DNA of 64,000 nucleotides, taken from contig NZ_JACHIP010000004.1 of NCBI RefSeq assembly GCF_014203275.1, positions 620,001-684,000 of the forward strand. The letters are read 5' to 3'. Every line of letters starts with the position of its first letter. Position 1 is the stretch's first letter. The notes beneath the pieces are model-generated. The model was not told the DNA's origin. It did no database searches and saw only the letters and a program-made list of their open reading frames with translations. Made by a program: the position numbers and the translations under genes. Positions 28,005-37,001 of the stretch are shown one piece after another. Origin of the DNA: Granulicella aggregans (GTDB lineage: Bacteria; Acidobacteriota; Terriglobia; Terriglobales; Acidobacteriaceae).

Positions 28005-28277
28005 ATGGAGGAAGCGACGGTAGAGCAGCGTTGTATCGCGATCATCGCGAAGTCCAAGCTGATCCCCGAAGACTCCGTCACCCGCGACCAGACCTTCGAC
28101 GAACTCGCCATCGACTCCCTCGATAAGATCAACATATCCTTCGAGATCGAAGACACCTTCAACATCCAGATTCCCGACGACTCCATCGGCAGCCTCAAGA
28201 CCGTAGGCGACATCGTCGACGGCGTCATCCGTCTGCAGCACCAAGCCGCCGTGCAACTCGCAACCCCGGCCATCTAA
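28005..28277 (+). CDS. Acyl carrier protein
   Basis: 90 residues, acidic, four-helix ACP pattern. The phosphopantetheine attachment Ser38 lies in LAIDSLDKINI; the usual DSL motif is intact. The C-terminal helix is followed by a short non-conserved tail. It sits 106 bases after the type III PKS and 22 bases before a KAS II-like gene, so it is a dedicated carrier of this locus rather than the housekeeping ACP. No good ribosome-binding site is visible. Confidence 0.92.
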   Translation: MEEATVEQRCIAIIAKSKLIPEDSVTRDQTFDELAIDSLDKINISFEIEDTFNIQIPDDSIGSLKTVGDIVDGVIRLQHQAAVQLATPAI

Positions 28278-28299
28278 TCATTCGCAGGAGTATCACCAC

Positions 28300-29526
28300 T
28301 TGAAGCGCGTCGTCATCACCGGTATGGGTTGCATCACGCCAATCGGCATTACTGTCCCCGAGTTTGAAGCATCCCTCTTCGCCGGTCGCACCGGTATCGC
28401 AGAGTTTGGCATCCTGCCCGAGGCAGTTGAAGGCCAGAACGGCATCCGCTTTACCCGCATGGCCTCGGTCACCGGCTTCGACCCCGACCAGCACCTCTCC
28501 ACCGGCGTCGTTACCGCGACGAACCTCACGGCGCAGTTCGCTATCGTCGCCGCCCGCCAGGCCGCCGAACAGAGCGAGTTGATGAAGCACTACGCCCCGG
28601 AAGACATCGCCGTGATTCTCGGCTGCTCCTGCGGCGGACGCTCGTCGGAAGAGATTGAGACCGCGAAGCTCTACTACCGCAACGCCCGCGTCCATCCGCT
28701 CACCGTAACGCGCACCATGGCCTCTGCCGGTGGCAGTCACATCTCGATTGACCTTGGCATCACCGGCCCCGTGCTCAATATCTCCACTGCCTGTGCCTCC
28801 TCCACGCACGCGCTCGGGCAAGCCTTCCACATGATTCGCTCCGGAGTGTCCGAAGCCGCCATAGCCGGTGGCCATGAGGCCCCGCTTACCTTCGGCTTTC
28901 TCCGCGCGTGGGACAGCATGCGCGTCGTCTCCCCCACCGCCTGCCGGCCATTTTCGGCAGACCGTGACGGCATGAGCCTCGGAGAAGGCGCAGCCATGCT
29001 CGTCCTCGAAAGTCTCGACGCTGCCCTCGCTCGCAACGCCCCCATCTTCGCCGAGATCGTCGGCTTCGGCATGTCCGCCGACGCCCACCACATCACCCAG
29101 CCACAGTCTGACGGCGCCGCTCTCGCGATGCGCAAGGCGCTCAAAGATGCGGGCGCTTCACCTGACGATGTCGGCTACATCAACGCCCATGGCACGGGCA
29201 CCCAGGCCAACGACACCGTCGAGGCCGCCGCCATCCACAAAGTCTTCGGCGATCGCGCCGCGCAGATCCCCGTCAGCTCCACCAAGAGCCTCCATGGCCA
29301 CTCCATCGGTGCGACAGGCGCGGTCGAGGCCATCGCCACCGTTCTCGCGCTTCACACCGGCCAATTGCCCTTCAACGCCGGTGTCACGACGGTCGACCCA
29401 ACGATCAACCTCGACATCATCCTCAACGAGCCCCGCCCCGCTGATCCCGTCCGCGACATCGCTCTCTCCAACTCGCTCGCCTTCGGTGGCCTGAACGCGG
29501 TCGTTGCCCTCAAGCGCTACCGCTGA
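28300..29526 (+). CDS. Beta-ketoacyl-ACP synthase II-like enzyme
   Basis: 408 residues, FabF length. The start is TTG at 28300, supported by AGGAG nine bases upstream and by the conserved opening KRVVITGMGCITPIG. The Cys-His-His set is complete: Cys165 in NISTACASSTHA, His297 in YINAHGTGTQANDT and His334 in KSLHGHSIGATGA. It elongates acyl-ACP with malonyl-ACP by Claisen condensation. Immediately downstream of the ACP gene, it probably builds the acyl chain used by the type III PKS locus. Confidence 0.93.
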   Translation: MKRVVITGMGCITPIGITVPEFEASLFAGRTGIAEFGILPEAVEGQNGIRFTRMASVTGFDPDQHLSTGVVTATNLTAQFAIVAARQAAEQSELMKHYAPEDIAVILGCSCGGRSSEEIETAKLYYRNARVHPLTVTRTMASAGGSHISIDLGITGPVLNISTACASSTHALGQAFHMIRSGVSEAAIAGGHEAPLTFGFLRAWDSMRVVSPTACRPFSADRDGMSLGEGAAMLVLESLDAALARNAPIFAEIVGFGMSADAHHITQPQSDGAALAMRKALKDAGASPDDVGYINAHGTGTQANDTVEAAAIHKVFGDRAAQIPVSSTKSLHGHSIGATGAVEAIATVLALHTGQLPFNAGVTTVDPTINLDIILNEPRPADPVRDIALSNSLAFGGLNAVVALKRYR

Positions 29527-29627
29527 ACCAACCGTTTATCACCGCTGCGACTAACGTCTAGTCATTCTTCGGCGAAGGTGGAGGATCTGCTTCTTTCTTT
29601 ATGCGTCGAGCAGTACGATAGGCCGTC

Positions 29628-30455
29628 ATGATCTCCGTCCTCATCCTTACCCGCAACGAGCAGCAGGATCTCCCCGCCTGCCTCGCCTCCGTTGCATGGT
29701 CCGATGACGTCCACGTCTTCGACTCGTTCAGTGTCGACGGCACGGTCGAGATCGCCCGTGCCGCCGGTGCACACATTCATCAGCGGCCCTTTGACGACTA
29801 CGCCCAGCATCGCACCGCCGCCCTGCGCGAGATACCCTTCAAATATCCTTGGCTCTTTCTGCTCGACGCCGATGAACGCGCCGCTCCGCCGCTGGCTTTA
29901 GAGATGCTCCAGGTTGTCGCTACCGCCCCTGCAGGCATGGCCGGTTTCCGCCTCCGGCGCCGCGACTATCTCTTCGGCACATGGCTCAAGCACGCCCAGA
30001 TCTCGCCCTTCTATATCCGCCTCGTTCGCCACGAAAGCGCGCACTATACCCGCGCCATTAACGAGGTTCTCGAGGTCAAGGGAGAGATCGGCGACCTTTC
30101 TTCACCGCTCGATCACTTTCCCTTCTCCAAGGGAATCGCGCAGTGGATGGACAAGCACAACACTTATTCCACGATGGAAGCCCAGCTTATCTTTCGCCAG
30201 CAGGGCCTGCGCAATCCATCACTCAAGACGGCCCTCTTCGACCGCAGCTTTCACCAGCGACGCCTGCATCAGAAGGCCATCTTCTATCGACTCCCGTTTC
30301 GCCCGGTGCTCAAGTTTCTCTACATGACGCTGGTTCGCCGGGCCATTCTCGATGGCCGGGCCGGTCTGACCTATGCTGCTCTCCAGTCCATTTACGAGTA
30401 CCTCATCGTGCTCAAGACGGATGAGCTTCGCCGCTCCGGGCCGCCCTCGAAGTAG
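29628..30455 (+). CDS. Family 2 glycosyltransferase, WaaE/KdtX-like
   Basis: 275 residues, soluble GT-A fold. The start ISVLILTRNEQQDLPACLAS, the DVHVFDSFSVDGTVEIA nucleotide-binding strand and the metal-binding LFLLDADERAAP are intact. The C-terminal part with basic FHQRRLHQKAIFYRLPFRP probably touches the membrane. The pattern is that of LPS-core beta-glucosyltransferases of the WaaE/KdtX group. It is the last gene of the PKS-ACP-KAS cluster (101-base gap), so the acceptor may be LPS core or the locus lipid. Confidence 0.87.
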   Translation: MISVLILTRNEQQDLPACLASVAWSDDVHVFDSFSVDGTVEIARAAGAHIHQRPFDDYAQHRTAALREIPFKYPWLFLLDADERAAPPLALEMLQVVATAPAGMAGFRLRRRDYLFGTWLKHAQISPFYIRLVRHESAHYTRAINEVLEVKGEIGDLSSPLDHFPFSKGIAQWMDKHNTYSTMEAQLIFRQQGLRNPSLKTALFDRSFHQRRLHQKAIFYRLPFRPVLKFLYMTLVRRAILDGRAGLTYAALQSIYEYLIVLKTDELRRSGPPSK

Positions 30456-30746
30456 TGTGCAGGCAGATTACGTTGGCGCTCGTCCGGCAATTCCGAAAGC
30501 AGGCTCCTCTTCGTACGCCTCCGGAATCAGCTTGCAATTCAAAACGAATCAAATTACCTTTGCTTCATCTCTCATTCACATAACGTAACTTTCAAGTACC
30601 CCCACTTTCGAGTAAGCACCGGGTTCTGATTTCGTTCCGTTTCTATGTAGCACCCAGCCAAGAAGCTGGTGCATCCCTACATTCCAATCTCAAAAACACC
30701 CGTTATATACGGCGGGGAAAACTGTTTTCATTTTCAGGAGGTACTC

Positions 30747-33700
30747 GTGAAGCCCACGATGTATAGGAAGTTTCAGGTCGCCACGCTCGGTCTGTTGATC
30801 GCGCTCTTCGCCTGGACGGTCACAGCGACTGCCCAGACGTATCGCGGCGGTGTCAACGGCACCGTCACCGATAACTCCGGCGCCGTCATTCCGAACGCCA
30901 CCGTCACCATCACCAACGTAGACACCGGCGCGGTAAAGACTGCACCCAGCACCTCGGCTGGCGAATTTCTCTTCCAGGACCTTCCTCTTGGCACCTATTC
31001 GGTCGTCGTCTCTTCTCCCGGATTCAGCACGGTAAAGACCGACAAGGTTAATGTCTCAGCGGGCGTCATCTTCACCCTGCCAGTCAAGCTCTCCATTTCT
31101 TCGTCCGCGACCACCATCGAGGTTGAAGCAAGCGCCATCGCTCTCGACACCACCTCGACCGTACAGAACACCGTTATCGACTCCAAGACCGTCGAAGACA
31201 TTCCGCTCAACGGCCGCGACTTCACCCAGATGATCGCTCTCACGCCCGGCTTCGGCGGATACTCCGGCGGCGGCTTCGGATCGCTCAACGGCACCCGCGC
31301 CAACCAGGTCAACTGGCAGATCGACGGCGTCGACAACAACGATCTCTGGCACAACGTTCCCGCCGTCAACCAGGGCGGCGTCTCCGGCATCGCCGGCATC
31401 ATTCTTCCCATCGATGCGGTCGACCAGTTCTCTGCTCAGACCCAGGCCGGCCCAGAAGGCGGACGTAACCCCGGCGGGACCGTTAACCTCACCCTCAAAT
31501 CTGGCACTAACTCCATCCACGGCACCGCCTACTACTTCAACCGCAATGAGCTCTTCGGGGCCAAGAGCCCCTTCTCCGACACCAAGCAGAAGGTCCGCAA
31601 CTACAACACCGGCTTCTCGCTCGGCGGCCCCTTCCTCAAGGACCGGCTCTTTGGCTTCGTTACCTACGAGCAGCAGCGCTTCGTTATTGGTGAGTCCGGA
31701 ACCGCCACCGAGCCATCCGTCGGCTGGCAGAACCAGGCAATCGCTTTGCTCAATCAGCAGGGCCGCGCAGTGAATCCTGTCATGCAGAACGTCCTTAACG
31801 ATCTCTGGGGAACCAGTGTTCTCGCCGCGGACACCGCCGGAACCGTCAACAACTTCCACTCCACCGATCCCGAATTCGGCTACAGCTACAACGGCCTGGG
31901 CAAAGTGGACTACAAGCTCAGCGATAAGGACCAGCTTAGCGCTCACTGGTTCGTCGGTCAGGGCAATCAGGTAGCTCCCGTCGGATCGCAGCTCCTTGCC
32001 TATTACGAAGTAGCTCCCATCCACGTTCAGAACATCGCAATCGTCTATAGCCGCCAGATATCGCCCACCATCTCGAACGAGATGCTCGCTGGCGTCAACT
32101 ACTTCAACCAGGTCTTCAACGACTACAAGACCAATCAGAATGTACAGGCTCTCGGATTTGTCACCGGTGCCACCTTCCCGAATGCCCCGAACATCACCAT
32201 CAAGGGCTTTGATCCCGTGGGTCTCACGCCTCCCGAGGGTCGTAATGACATCACCGGCCACCTCACCGACCAGGTCTCCTGGGTCAAGGGGAAGCATCAG
32301 TTCCGCTTCGGTGGTGAGTTCCGTCAGGCCCAGCTTGATGAGTTCTATCATCGCCATGCGACCGGTTCGTTCACCTTCGATGGCACTCAGGTTGTGACAG
32401 GCGGATCGGGCCGTGTGGACGCGCTCGCCGACTTCCTCGCCGGACAGACCTCTGCTGCCAGCATCACCATTGGCGATCCCGACCGTCAGGTCTTCGTCAA
32501 CACCTGGTTCATCAACGCCGGGGACTCCTGGCAGGTCTCTCAGAAGTTGAATATCAACTACGGCGTTCGTTACGACTACGAAGGCCCCCTCCACAATCAG
32601 TACAAAAACCTCTCGGTCTTTCGTCCGGCCCTCACCGCAACCAACGGCCTCGCCTTCCAGGGTTCTGAGGTCGATTCGCTCTATCCGAAGTACTACAAGA
32701 ACATCAGCCCTCGCGTTGGCTTCAGCTACTCCCTGGATGAAAACACCGTCCTCCGCGCCGGATACGGCTGGTACGCGGACACTCCAAACCTGAATCCCTT
32801 CCTCGACAATCGCCCTGGCAACCAGGCCCCGAACGGAGTGGAAGGAAACCCCGGTGGCGGAGATCCCGTCTTCTCGGTTAGCGCGGCGAACGGCGGATCG
32901 AACACCACCATTCAGCAGGGAGTTCCAATCTTCCCGTCGTCTGCTGGCTATCCCTGCTCGGCCACCTCGCCTTGCGGTGTCTTCACCGTGGCTCCGAACT
33001 TCCGTCCTTCCTACAACGAAAATTACACCTTCAATGTCGAGCGCACCCTGTCGAAGAACGTCATTGCCGAACTTGGCTATGTCGGTTCATCGGCTCGCCA
33101 CCTGCTCAGCCTGCTTGATATCAACCAGGCTGCTCCCGGAATTTATGCGAGTGACTTTGCGCGCCAGCAGACCCGTCCCTACTATGGTCAGTACGCTCAG
33201 TACGGCAATATCAACCAGATCTCGAGCATCGGGACCGCCAACTACAACTCCTTGCAGGCGCAGCTCCGCGTCAGCAACTGGCACCACCTCACGACCCAGG
33301 CCGTGTACACCTGGGCTCACAACCTCGACGAAGTCTCGCAGTATCGCGGTACGCTCCCGCAGGACAGCACCAACTTCAAGGGAGACTACGGCAACTCGGA
33401 CTACGACACCCGTAACAACTTCACTGCCTTCCTAAGCTACGAGGTTCCCGGATCGCAGCGGATGAAGCTTCTCACGCAGGGATGGCAGGTCAACACGCTG
33501 ATGAACTTCCACGGCGGTCAGCCCTTCCAGATCTTCGCGGGTACAGACAACAGCGGAACCAACGAAGGCCTCGATCGCGTCAACCAGGTCGCATCGGCTC
33601 GCACCGGCATCAACGGCCAGAGCCCAAATGCAACTTGGATCAACCTCAGCAGCTTCGCTCTTCCCGCTGCCGGAACCTTCGGTACGCTCCGCCGCAACCA

Positions 33701-33983
33701 GTTCTATGGCCCTGGCTTCTCGGACGTCGACTTCTCGGTGTTCAAGAACTTCAAGGTCTATGAGCGTCTCACCGTTCAATTGCGCGCTGAGCTCTTCAAC
33801 ACATTCAACCGCATCAATTACGCTCCACCCAGCATCAGCTTTGCGGCGCTTCCCAATGGCCAGTTCGATCCCTCAAACGGCAGCGCAACCCTCAACGACA
33901 CCATCGGCGACTACAACGGAGCCCCTGGTATCGGTTCGGGTGAACCTTTCAACGCTCAGTTCGGTGGAAAGATCATCTTCTAA
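30747..33983 (+). CDS. TonB-dependent receptor with N-terminal carboxypeptidase-regulatory domain
   Basis: 1,078 residues from GTG at 30747, chosen because AGGAGG lies five bases upstream; the alternative ATG at 30759 is 17 bases away. Signal peptide about 10-35. A CarboxypepD_reg/Cna-B-like beta domain follows (GVNGTVTDNSGAVIPNATVTI), then a plug (about 135-260, IPLNGRDFTQMIALTPG) and a long 22-strand-type beta-barrel ending in aromatic NAQFGGKIIF, the usual outer-membrane assembly signal. This architecture is the typical large receptor of Acidobacteria, importing oligosaccharides or other ligands. It is followed by a strong terminator, so it is monocistronic. Confidence 0.95.
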   Translation: MKPTMYRKFQVATLGLLIALFAWTVTATAQTYRGGVNGTVTDNSGAVIPNATVTITNVDTGAVKTAPSTSAGEFLFQDLPLGTYSVVVSSPGFSTVKTDKVNVSAGVIFTLPVKLSISSSATTIEVEASAIALDTTSTVQNTVIDSKTVEDIPLNGRDFTQMIALTPGFGGYSGGGFGSLNGTRANQVNWQIDGVDNNDLWHNVPAVNQGGVSGIAGIILPIDAVDQFSAQTQAGPEGGRNPGGTVNLTLKSGTNSIHGTAYYFNRNELFGAKSPFSDTKQKVRNYNTGFSLGGPFLKDRLFGFVTYEQQRFVIGESGTATEPSVGWQNQAIALLNQQGRAVNPVMQNVLNDLWGTSVLAADTAGTVNNFHSTDPEFGYSYNGLGKVDYKLSDKDQLSAHWFVGQGNQVAPVGSQLLAYYEVAPIHVQNIAIVYSRQISPTISNEMLAGVNYFNQVFNDYKTNQNVQALGFVTGATFPNAPNITIKGFDPVGLTPPEGRNDITGHLTDQVSWVKGKHQFRFGGEFRQAQLDEFYHRHATGSFTFDGTQVVTGGSGRVDALADFLAGQTSAASITIGDPDRQVFVNTWFINAGDSWQVSQKLNINYGVRYDYEGPLHNQYKNLSVFRPALTATNGLAFQGSEVDSLYPKYYKNISPRVGFSYSLDENTVLRAGYGWYADTPNLNPFLDNRPGNQAPNGVEGNPGGGDPVFSVSAANGGSNTTIQQGVPIFPSSAGYPCSATSPCGVFTVAPNFRPSYNENYTFNVERTLSKNVIAELGYVGSSARHLLSLLDINQAAPGIYASDFARQQTRPYYGQYAQYGNINQISSIGTANYNSLQAQLRVSNWHHLTTQAVYTWAHNLDEVSQYRGTLPQDSTNFKGDYGNSDYDTRNNFTAFLSYEVPGSQRMKLLTQGWQVNTLMNFHGGQPFQIFAGTDNSGTNEGLDRVNQVASARTGINGQSPNATWINLSSFALPAAGTFGTLRRNQFYGPGFSDVDFSVFKNFKVYERLTVQLRAELFNTFNRINYAPPSISFAALPNGQFDPSNGSATLNDTIGDYNGAPGIGSGEPFNAQFGGKIIF

Positions 33984-34008
33984 CTCAAACCTCAACCCGA
34001 ATCAACTC

Positions 34009-34042
34009 AAAAGCCCCACTCCTGCAAAGGAGTGGGGCTTTT
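34009..34042 (+). terminator. Rho-independent terminator of the TonB receptor gene
   Basis: A perfect 15-bp stem (AAAAGCCCCACTCCT with AGGAGTGGGGCTTTT) closes a GCAA tetraloop, and the T tract is followed by TCTCTTCT. It lies 26 bases after the stop codon. The A/T-rich ends make it able to work in both directions. Confidence 0.95.
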
Positions 34043-34074
34043 CTCTTCTGTGAAGACATCTGGAGCCCGTCAAA

Positions 34075-34137
34075 AAACGTCATCTCGACCGAAGCATGGC
34101 TGCTCTATCGCGATGCGTAGTGTAGAGACCCGCATTT
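34075..34137 (+). repeat. Hairpin repeat family B copy 2
   Basis: AACGTCATCTCGACCGAAGC is followed by an imperfect stem (GCATGGC / GCGATGC, one mismatch) and TAGAGACCCGCATTTT. It matches the flanks of the copy at 23782 but has a different central part. It lies between the receptor terminator and the convergent phosphoketolase gene. Confidence 0.75.
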
Positions 34138-34166
34138 TGCCTTTGCTCTGCACGCCGGCGTTGCTC

Positions 34167-36569
34167 TTAGGCCGGCCACTTCCACTCACGGAACTCTTTC
34201 TTGTCGATACCGTTTTCATGCGCGTAGTTCACTGCCTCGACGATCTGGCCCTTCAGCCATTCCTTTGTATGAGCAGCGGTAGCTTGCAGCTTCTTCACCC
34301 GGTCAATCACATCAATCGCAAGGTGGAACCTGTCTACGCTATTCACGATCGCCAATTCGAGCGGCGTGTTGATGTTGCCGCGCTCCTTGTATCCATGCAC
34401 ATGCAGATTCGCATGGTTCGTCCGGCGATACGTCAGCTTGTGGATCAGCCATGGATAAGCATGGAAGTTGAAGATCACCGGCTTGTCACAGGTGAACAAC
34501 GAATCGAAGTCGCGATCCGAAAGCCCATGCGGATGCTTGGTATCCGGCATCAGCTTGAACAGATCAACCACGTTTACGAACCGTATCTTCACCTCGGGGC
34601 AGTGCTCACGCAGCAGCGACACCGCAGCTAGTGCCTCTGCCGTCGCAACGTCGCCCGCGCTGGCAATCACGACATCCGGCTCTTCACCATCGTCATTACT
34701 CGCCCAGTCCCATATCCCAATGCCCTTCGTGCAGTGCTCCACTGCCTCGTCCATCGTGAGGTAGCTCAGGTGCGGCTGCTTATCCGACACGATCACGTTG
34801 ATGTATTCCGTGCTCGCCAGGCAGTGCGCCCCGACGCTCAGCCCGCAGTTCGCATCCGGCGGAAGATAGATCCGCGTCACCTCAGGGCTCTTGTTCGTCA
34901 CCACGTCCAGAAAGCCCGGATCTTCATGCGTAAATCCGTTATGGTCTTGCCGCCAAACCACCGAGCTAATCAGGATGTTGATCGACGAGATCGGAGCTCT
35001 CCAACGCAGCTCCGCCTTGCTCTTCTCCAGCCACTTCGCATGCTGGTTGAACATCGAGTCGATGATGTGAACGAAAGCCTCATACGTCGAGAAGAGCCCG
35101 TGCCGCCCGGTCAGCACATAGCCCTCGAACCAGCCTTCGAGCGTCGTCTCGCTCAACATCTCCATCACGCGGCCATCTCTGGCCAGGAAGCCGCCGTCCG
35201 CATCCTGCGCGATCAGCTCTTCCATCCACGTCTTCGGGCTCGCCGCATAGATGCCATCGAGCTTGTTCGAGGCCGTCTCGTCAGGGCCAAACACGCGGAA
35301 GTTCGTCATGTTCGCCTTCATCACATCGCGCAGAAATAGTGCCAGTGTAGCGGTTGGCGAAACCTCAATCTGCCCGGGCTTCTTCACTTCCACCGCATAG
35401 TCGCGGAAGTCCGGAAGCACCAGTGGCTTCCTTAGCAGCCCTCCATTCGCATGAGGATTACCCGTCAGTCTCCGCTGCCCCTTCGGAGCCATCTCGCGCA
35501 ACTCTTCAATCAGCGCGCCGCTTTCATCGAATAGCTCCTCCGGCTTGTAGCTCCGCATCCACGCTTCCAGCTTGGCAAGATTCTCCGGGTTCGTCTTCGG
35601 ATCAAGAATCGGAATCTGGTGTGCTCGCCACGATCCCTCTACCTTGTGCCCGTCCACTTCCTTCGGCCCGGTCCATCCCTTGGGCGTGCGCAGGATGATC
35701 ATCGGCCAGTAAGGTCGAGTCGTATCGCCGGTCGTCCTCGCATGTTCCTGGATCGCGCGAATCTCAAGCACGCACCGCTCCATCGTCTCGGCCATCTTCT
35801 GATGCATGACGGCCGGATCGTCACCTTCAACCACATATGGCTTCCATCCCAGACCCTTGAACAGCATCTCCAACTCGTTCGCCGGAATCCGCGCGAGAAT
35901 CGTAGGATTGGCGATCTTGTACCCGTTCAAGTGCAGGATCGGCAGCACCGCCCCATCGCGAATCGGGTTGAGAAATTTATTTGAGTGCCAGCTCGTAGCC
36001 AGCGGGCCAGTCTCAGCCTCCCCGTCGCCCACCACGACGTTCACAATCAAATCAGGATTGTCGAACGCCGCGCCAAATCCATGCACCAGGCTGTACCCGA
36101 GCTCGCCGCCCTCGTGAATCGACCCCGGCGTCTCAGGCGTGCAGTGGCTCCCAATCCCGCCCGGGAAGGAGAACTGCTTGAAGAACTTCAGCATCCCCGC
36201 TTCATCCTGGCTCTTGTCCGGATACACCTCGGAGTACACGCCTTCGAGATAGCAGTTCGAAAGCGTCGCCGGAGCTCCATGTCCAGGCCCGGAGATATAG
36301 ATCATGTTCAGGTCGTACTTCTTGATCAGCCGGTTCAGGTGCACCCAGGTAAACGTCTGCCCCGGGTCCGATCCCCAATGACCCAGCAGCCGGTTCTTGA
36401 TCTGCTCTGCCTTCAGCGGCTCACGCAGCAGCGGATTCTCTTTCAGATACAGCATCCCCGCGCAGAGGTAGTTACAAGCACGCCAATACGCATCCATCTT
36501 GCGAAGCTCTTCTTGCGTAAGTGCGGGTACTTCGACTTCGAGATCGTCTTGAATTGCTAAAGAGGACAT
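34167..36569 (-). CDS. xfp: Xylulose-5-phosphate/fructose-6-phosphate phosphoketolase
   Basis: 800 residues, the full family length. Thiamine-diphosphate enzyme cleaving Xu5P or F6P with phosphate to acetyl-phosphate plus GAP or E4P. Seen: [48 protein letters not shown] split over the phosphoketolase signature, the ThDP motif [11 protein letters not shown], and [19 protein letters not shown] lies seven bases before the ATG. Acetate kinase is encoded upstream on the same strand after 432 bases, giving a route from sugar phosphates to ATP and acetate. A TGTGA-N6-TCACA palindrome 121 bases upstream suggests Crp/Fnr-type control. Confidence 0.97.
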   Translation of the reverse strand: MSSLAIQDDLEVEVPALTQEELRKMDAYWRACNYLCAGMLYLKENPLLREPLKAEQIKNRLLGHWGSDPGQTFTWVHLNRLIKKYDLNMIYISGPGHGAPATLSNCYLEGVYSEVYPDKSQDEAGMLKFFKQFSFPGGIGSHCTPETPGSIHEGGELGYSLVHGFGAAFDNPDLIVNVVVGDGEAETGPLATSWHSNKFLNPIRDGAVLPILHLNGYKIANPTILARIPANELEMLFKGLGWKPYVVEGDDPAVMHQKMAETMERCVLEIRAIQEHARTTGDTTRPYWPMIILRTPKGWTGPKEVDGHKVEGSWRAHQIPILDPKTNPENLAKLEAWMRSYKPEELFDESGALIEELREMAPKGQRRLTGNPHANGGLLRKPLVLPDFRDYAVEVKKPGQIEVSPTATLALFLRDVMKANMTNFRVFGPDETASNKLDGIYAASPKTWMEELIAQDADGGFLARDGRVMEMLSETTLEGWFEGYVLTGRHGLFSTYEAFVHIIDSMFNQHAKWLEKSKAELRWRAPISSINILISSVVWRQDHNGFTHEDPGFLDVVTNKSPEVTRIYLPPDANCGLSVGAHCLASTEYINVIVSDKQPHLSYLTMDEAVEHCTKGIGIWDWASNDDGEEPDVVIASAGDVATAEALAAVSLLREHCPEVKIRFVNVVDLFKLMPDTKHPHGLSDRDFDSLFTCDKPVIFNFHAYPWLIHKLTYRRTNHANLHVHGYKERGNINTPLELAIVNSVDRFHLAIDVIDRVKKLQATAAHTKEWLKGQIVEAVNYAHENGIDKKEFREWKWPA

Positions 36570-36689
36570 GCGCAGCTCCTTGTGTTTGGGCCCGTGGGGT
36601 GGGCAGGCGAAAACTCACGCCTGGCGCTTGCAGAAAATCCAGAGTTCTCTGCTTCTACATCCATATGACGCTAGTCCAACACAGAACGC

Positions 36690-36705
36690 TGTGACTCGCG
36701 TCACA
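36690..36705. promoter_or_regulatory. Crp/Fnr-family operator-like palindrome upstream of phosphoketolase
   Basis: The sequence TGTGACTCGCGTCACA is a perfect TGTGA-N6-TCACA inverted repeat, identical in half-sites to the Crp consensus. It lies 121 bases upstream of the phosphoketolase ATG, in position for activation or for repression of a more distal promoter. The regulator is not encoded in this window. Confidence 0.6.
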
Positions 36706-36856
36706 GAACTTCAAATTAGCTCCGATTTGCTAGCCGAGCATGAATGAGCGGTTACAAGAGTCAGGCTTTGTACTGTCGCTCTTGCTTGCATGAGTTTCTT
36801 TTGCTTGTCATTCCCGCAGGGAATCTGCTTTCTTTCCTTCACACTGCCACAACCCC

Positions 36857-36914
36857 GTCATCCTGAGCGAAGTTCCTCGCGATGCTTCACCGCGAGGGAC
36901 GCAGTCGAAGGAAC
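36857..36914 (+). repeat. Hairpin repeat family A copy 3
   Basis: The flanks GTCATCCTGAGCGAA and GCAGTCGAAGGA are identical to copies 1 and 2. The stem is different in sequence (GTTCCTCGCG, 36872-36881, with CGCGAGGGAC, 36891-36900; one T-G wobble). Same flanks with an unrelated stem argues that the structure, not the stem sequence, is conserved. Confidence 0.85.
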
Positions 36915-36966
36915 TGCATCCCCTCTACACCCCCATACCGATCGGATCTTTCTGCCGGGATATTGA

Positions 36967-36998
36967 ATGGGTGGGCGATTCGCGCGAAGGCGCGAACT
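36967..36998 (-). repeat. Hairpin repeat family C copy 1
   Basis: ATGGGTGGGCGATTCG runs into a perfect 7-bp stem TTCGCGC / GCGCGAA with a GAAG loop (36979-36985, 36990-36996). The inverse complement of the first 16 bases recurs with one mismatch at 62327-62342. It begins right after the stop codon of acetate kinase and may help end or protect its transcript. Confidence 0.6.
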
Positions 36999-37001
36999 GC
37001 T

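Larger units (their letters stand above)
36570..37001. other. Intergenic region between acetate kinase and phosphoketolase
   Basis: 432 bases without a gene. Reading toward the phosphoketolase it holds, in order, a hairpin ATGGGTGGGCGATTCG-type repeat (36967-36998) right after the acetate kinase stop, a family A hairpin repeat (36857-36914), an A+T-rich stretch, and the Crp-like palindrome at 36690-36705. The long gap and the two hairpins suggest the two genes are transcribed from separate promoters. Confidence 0.7.
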
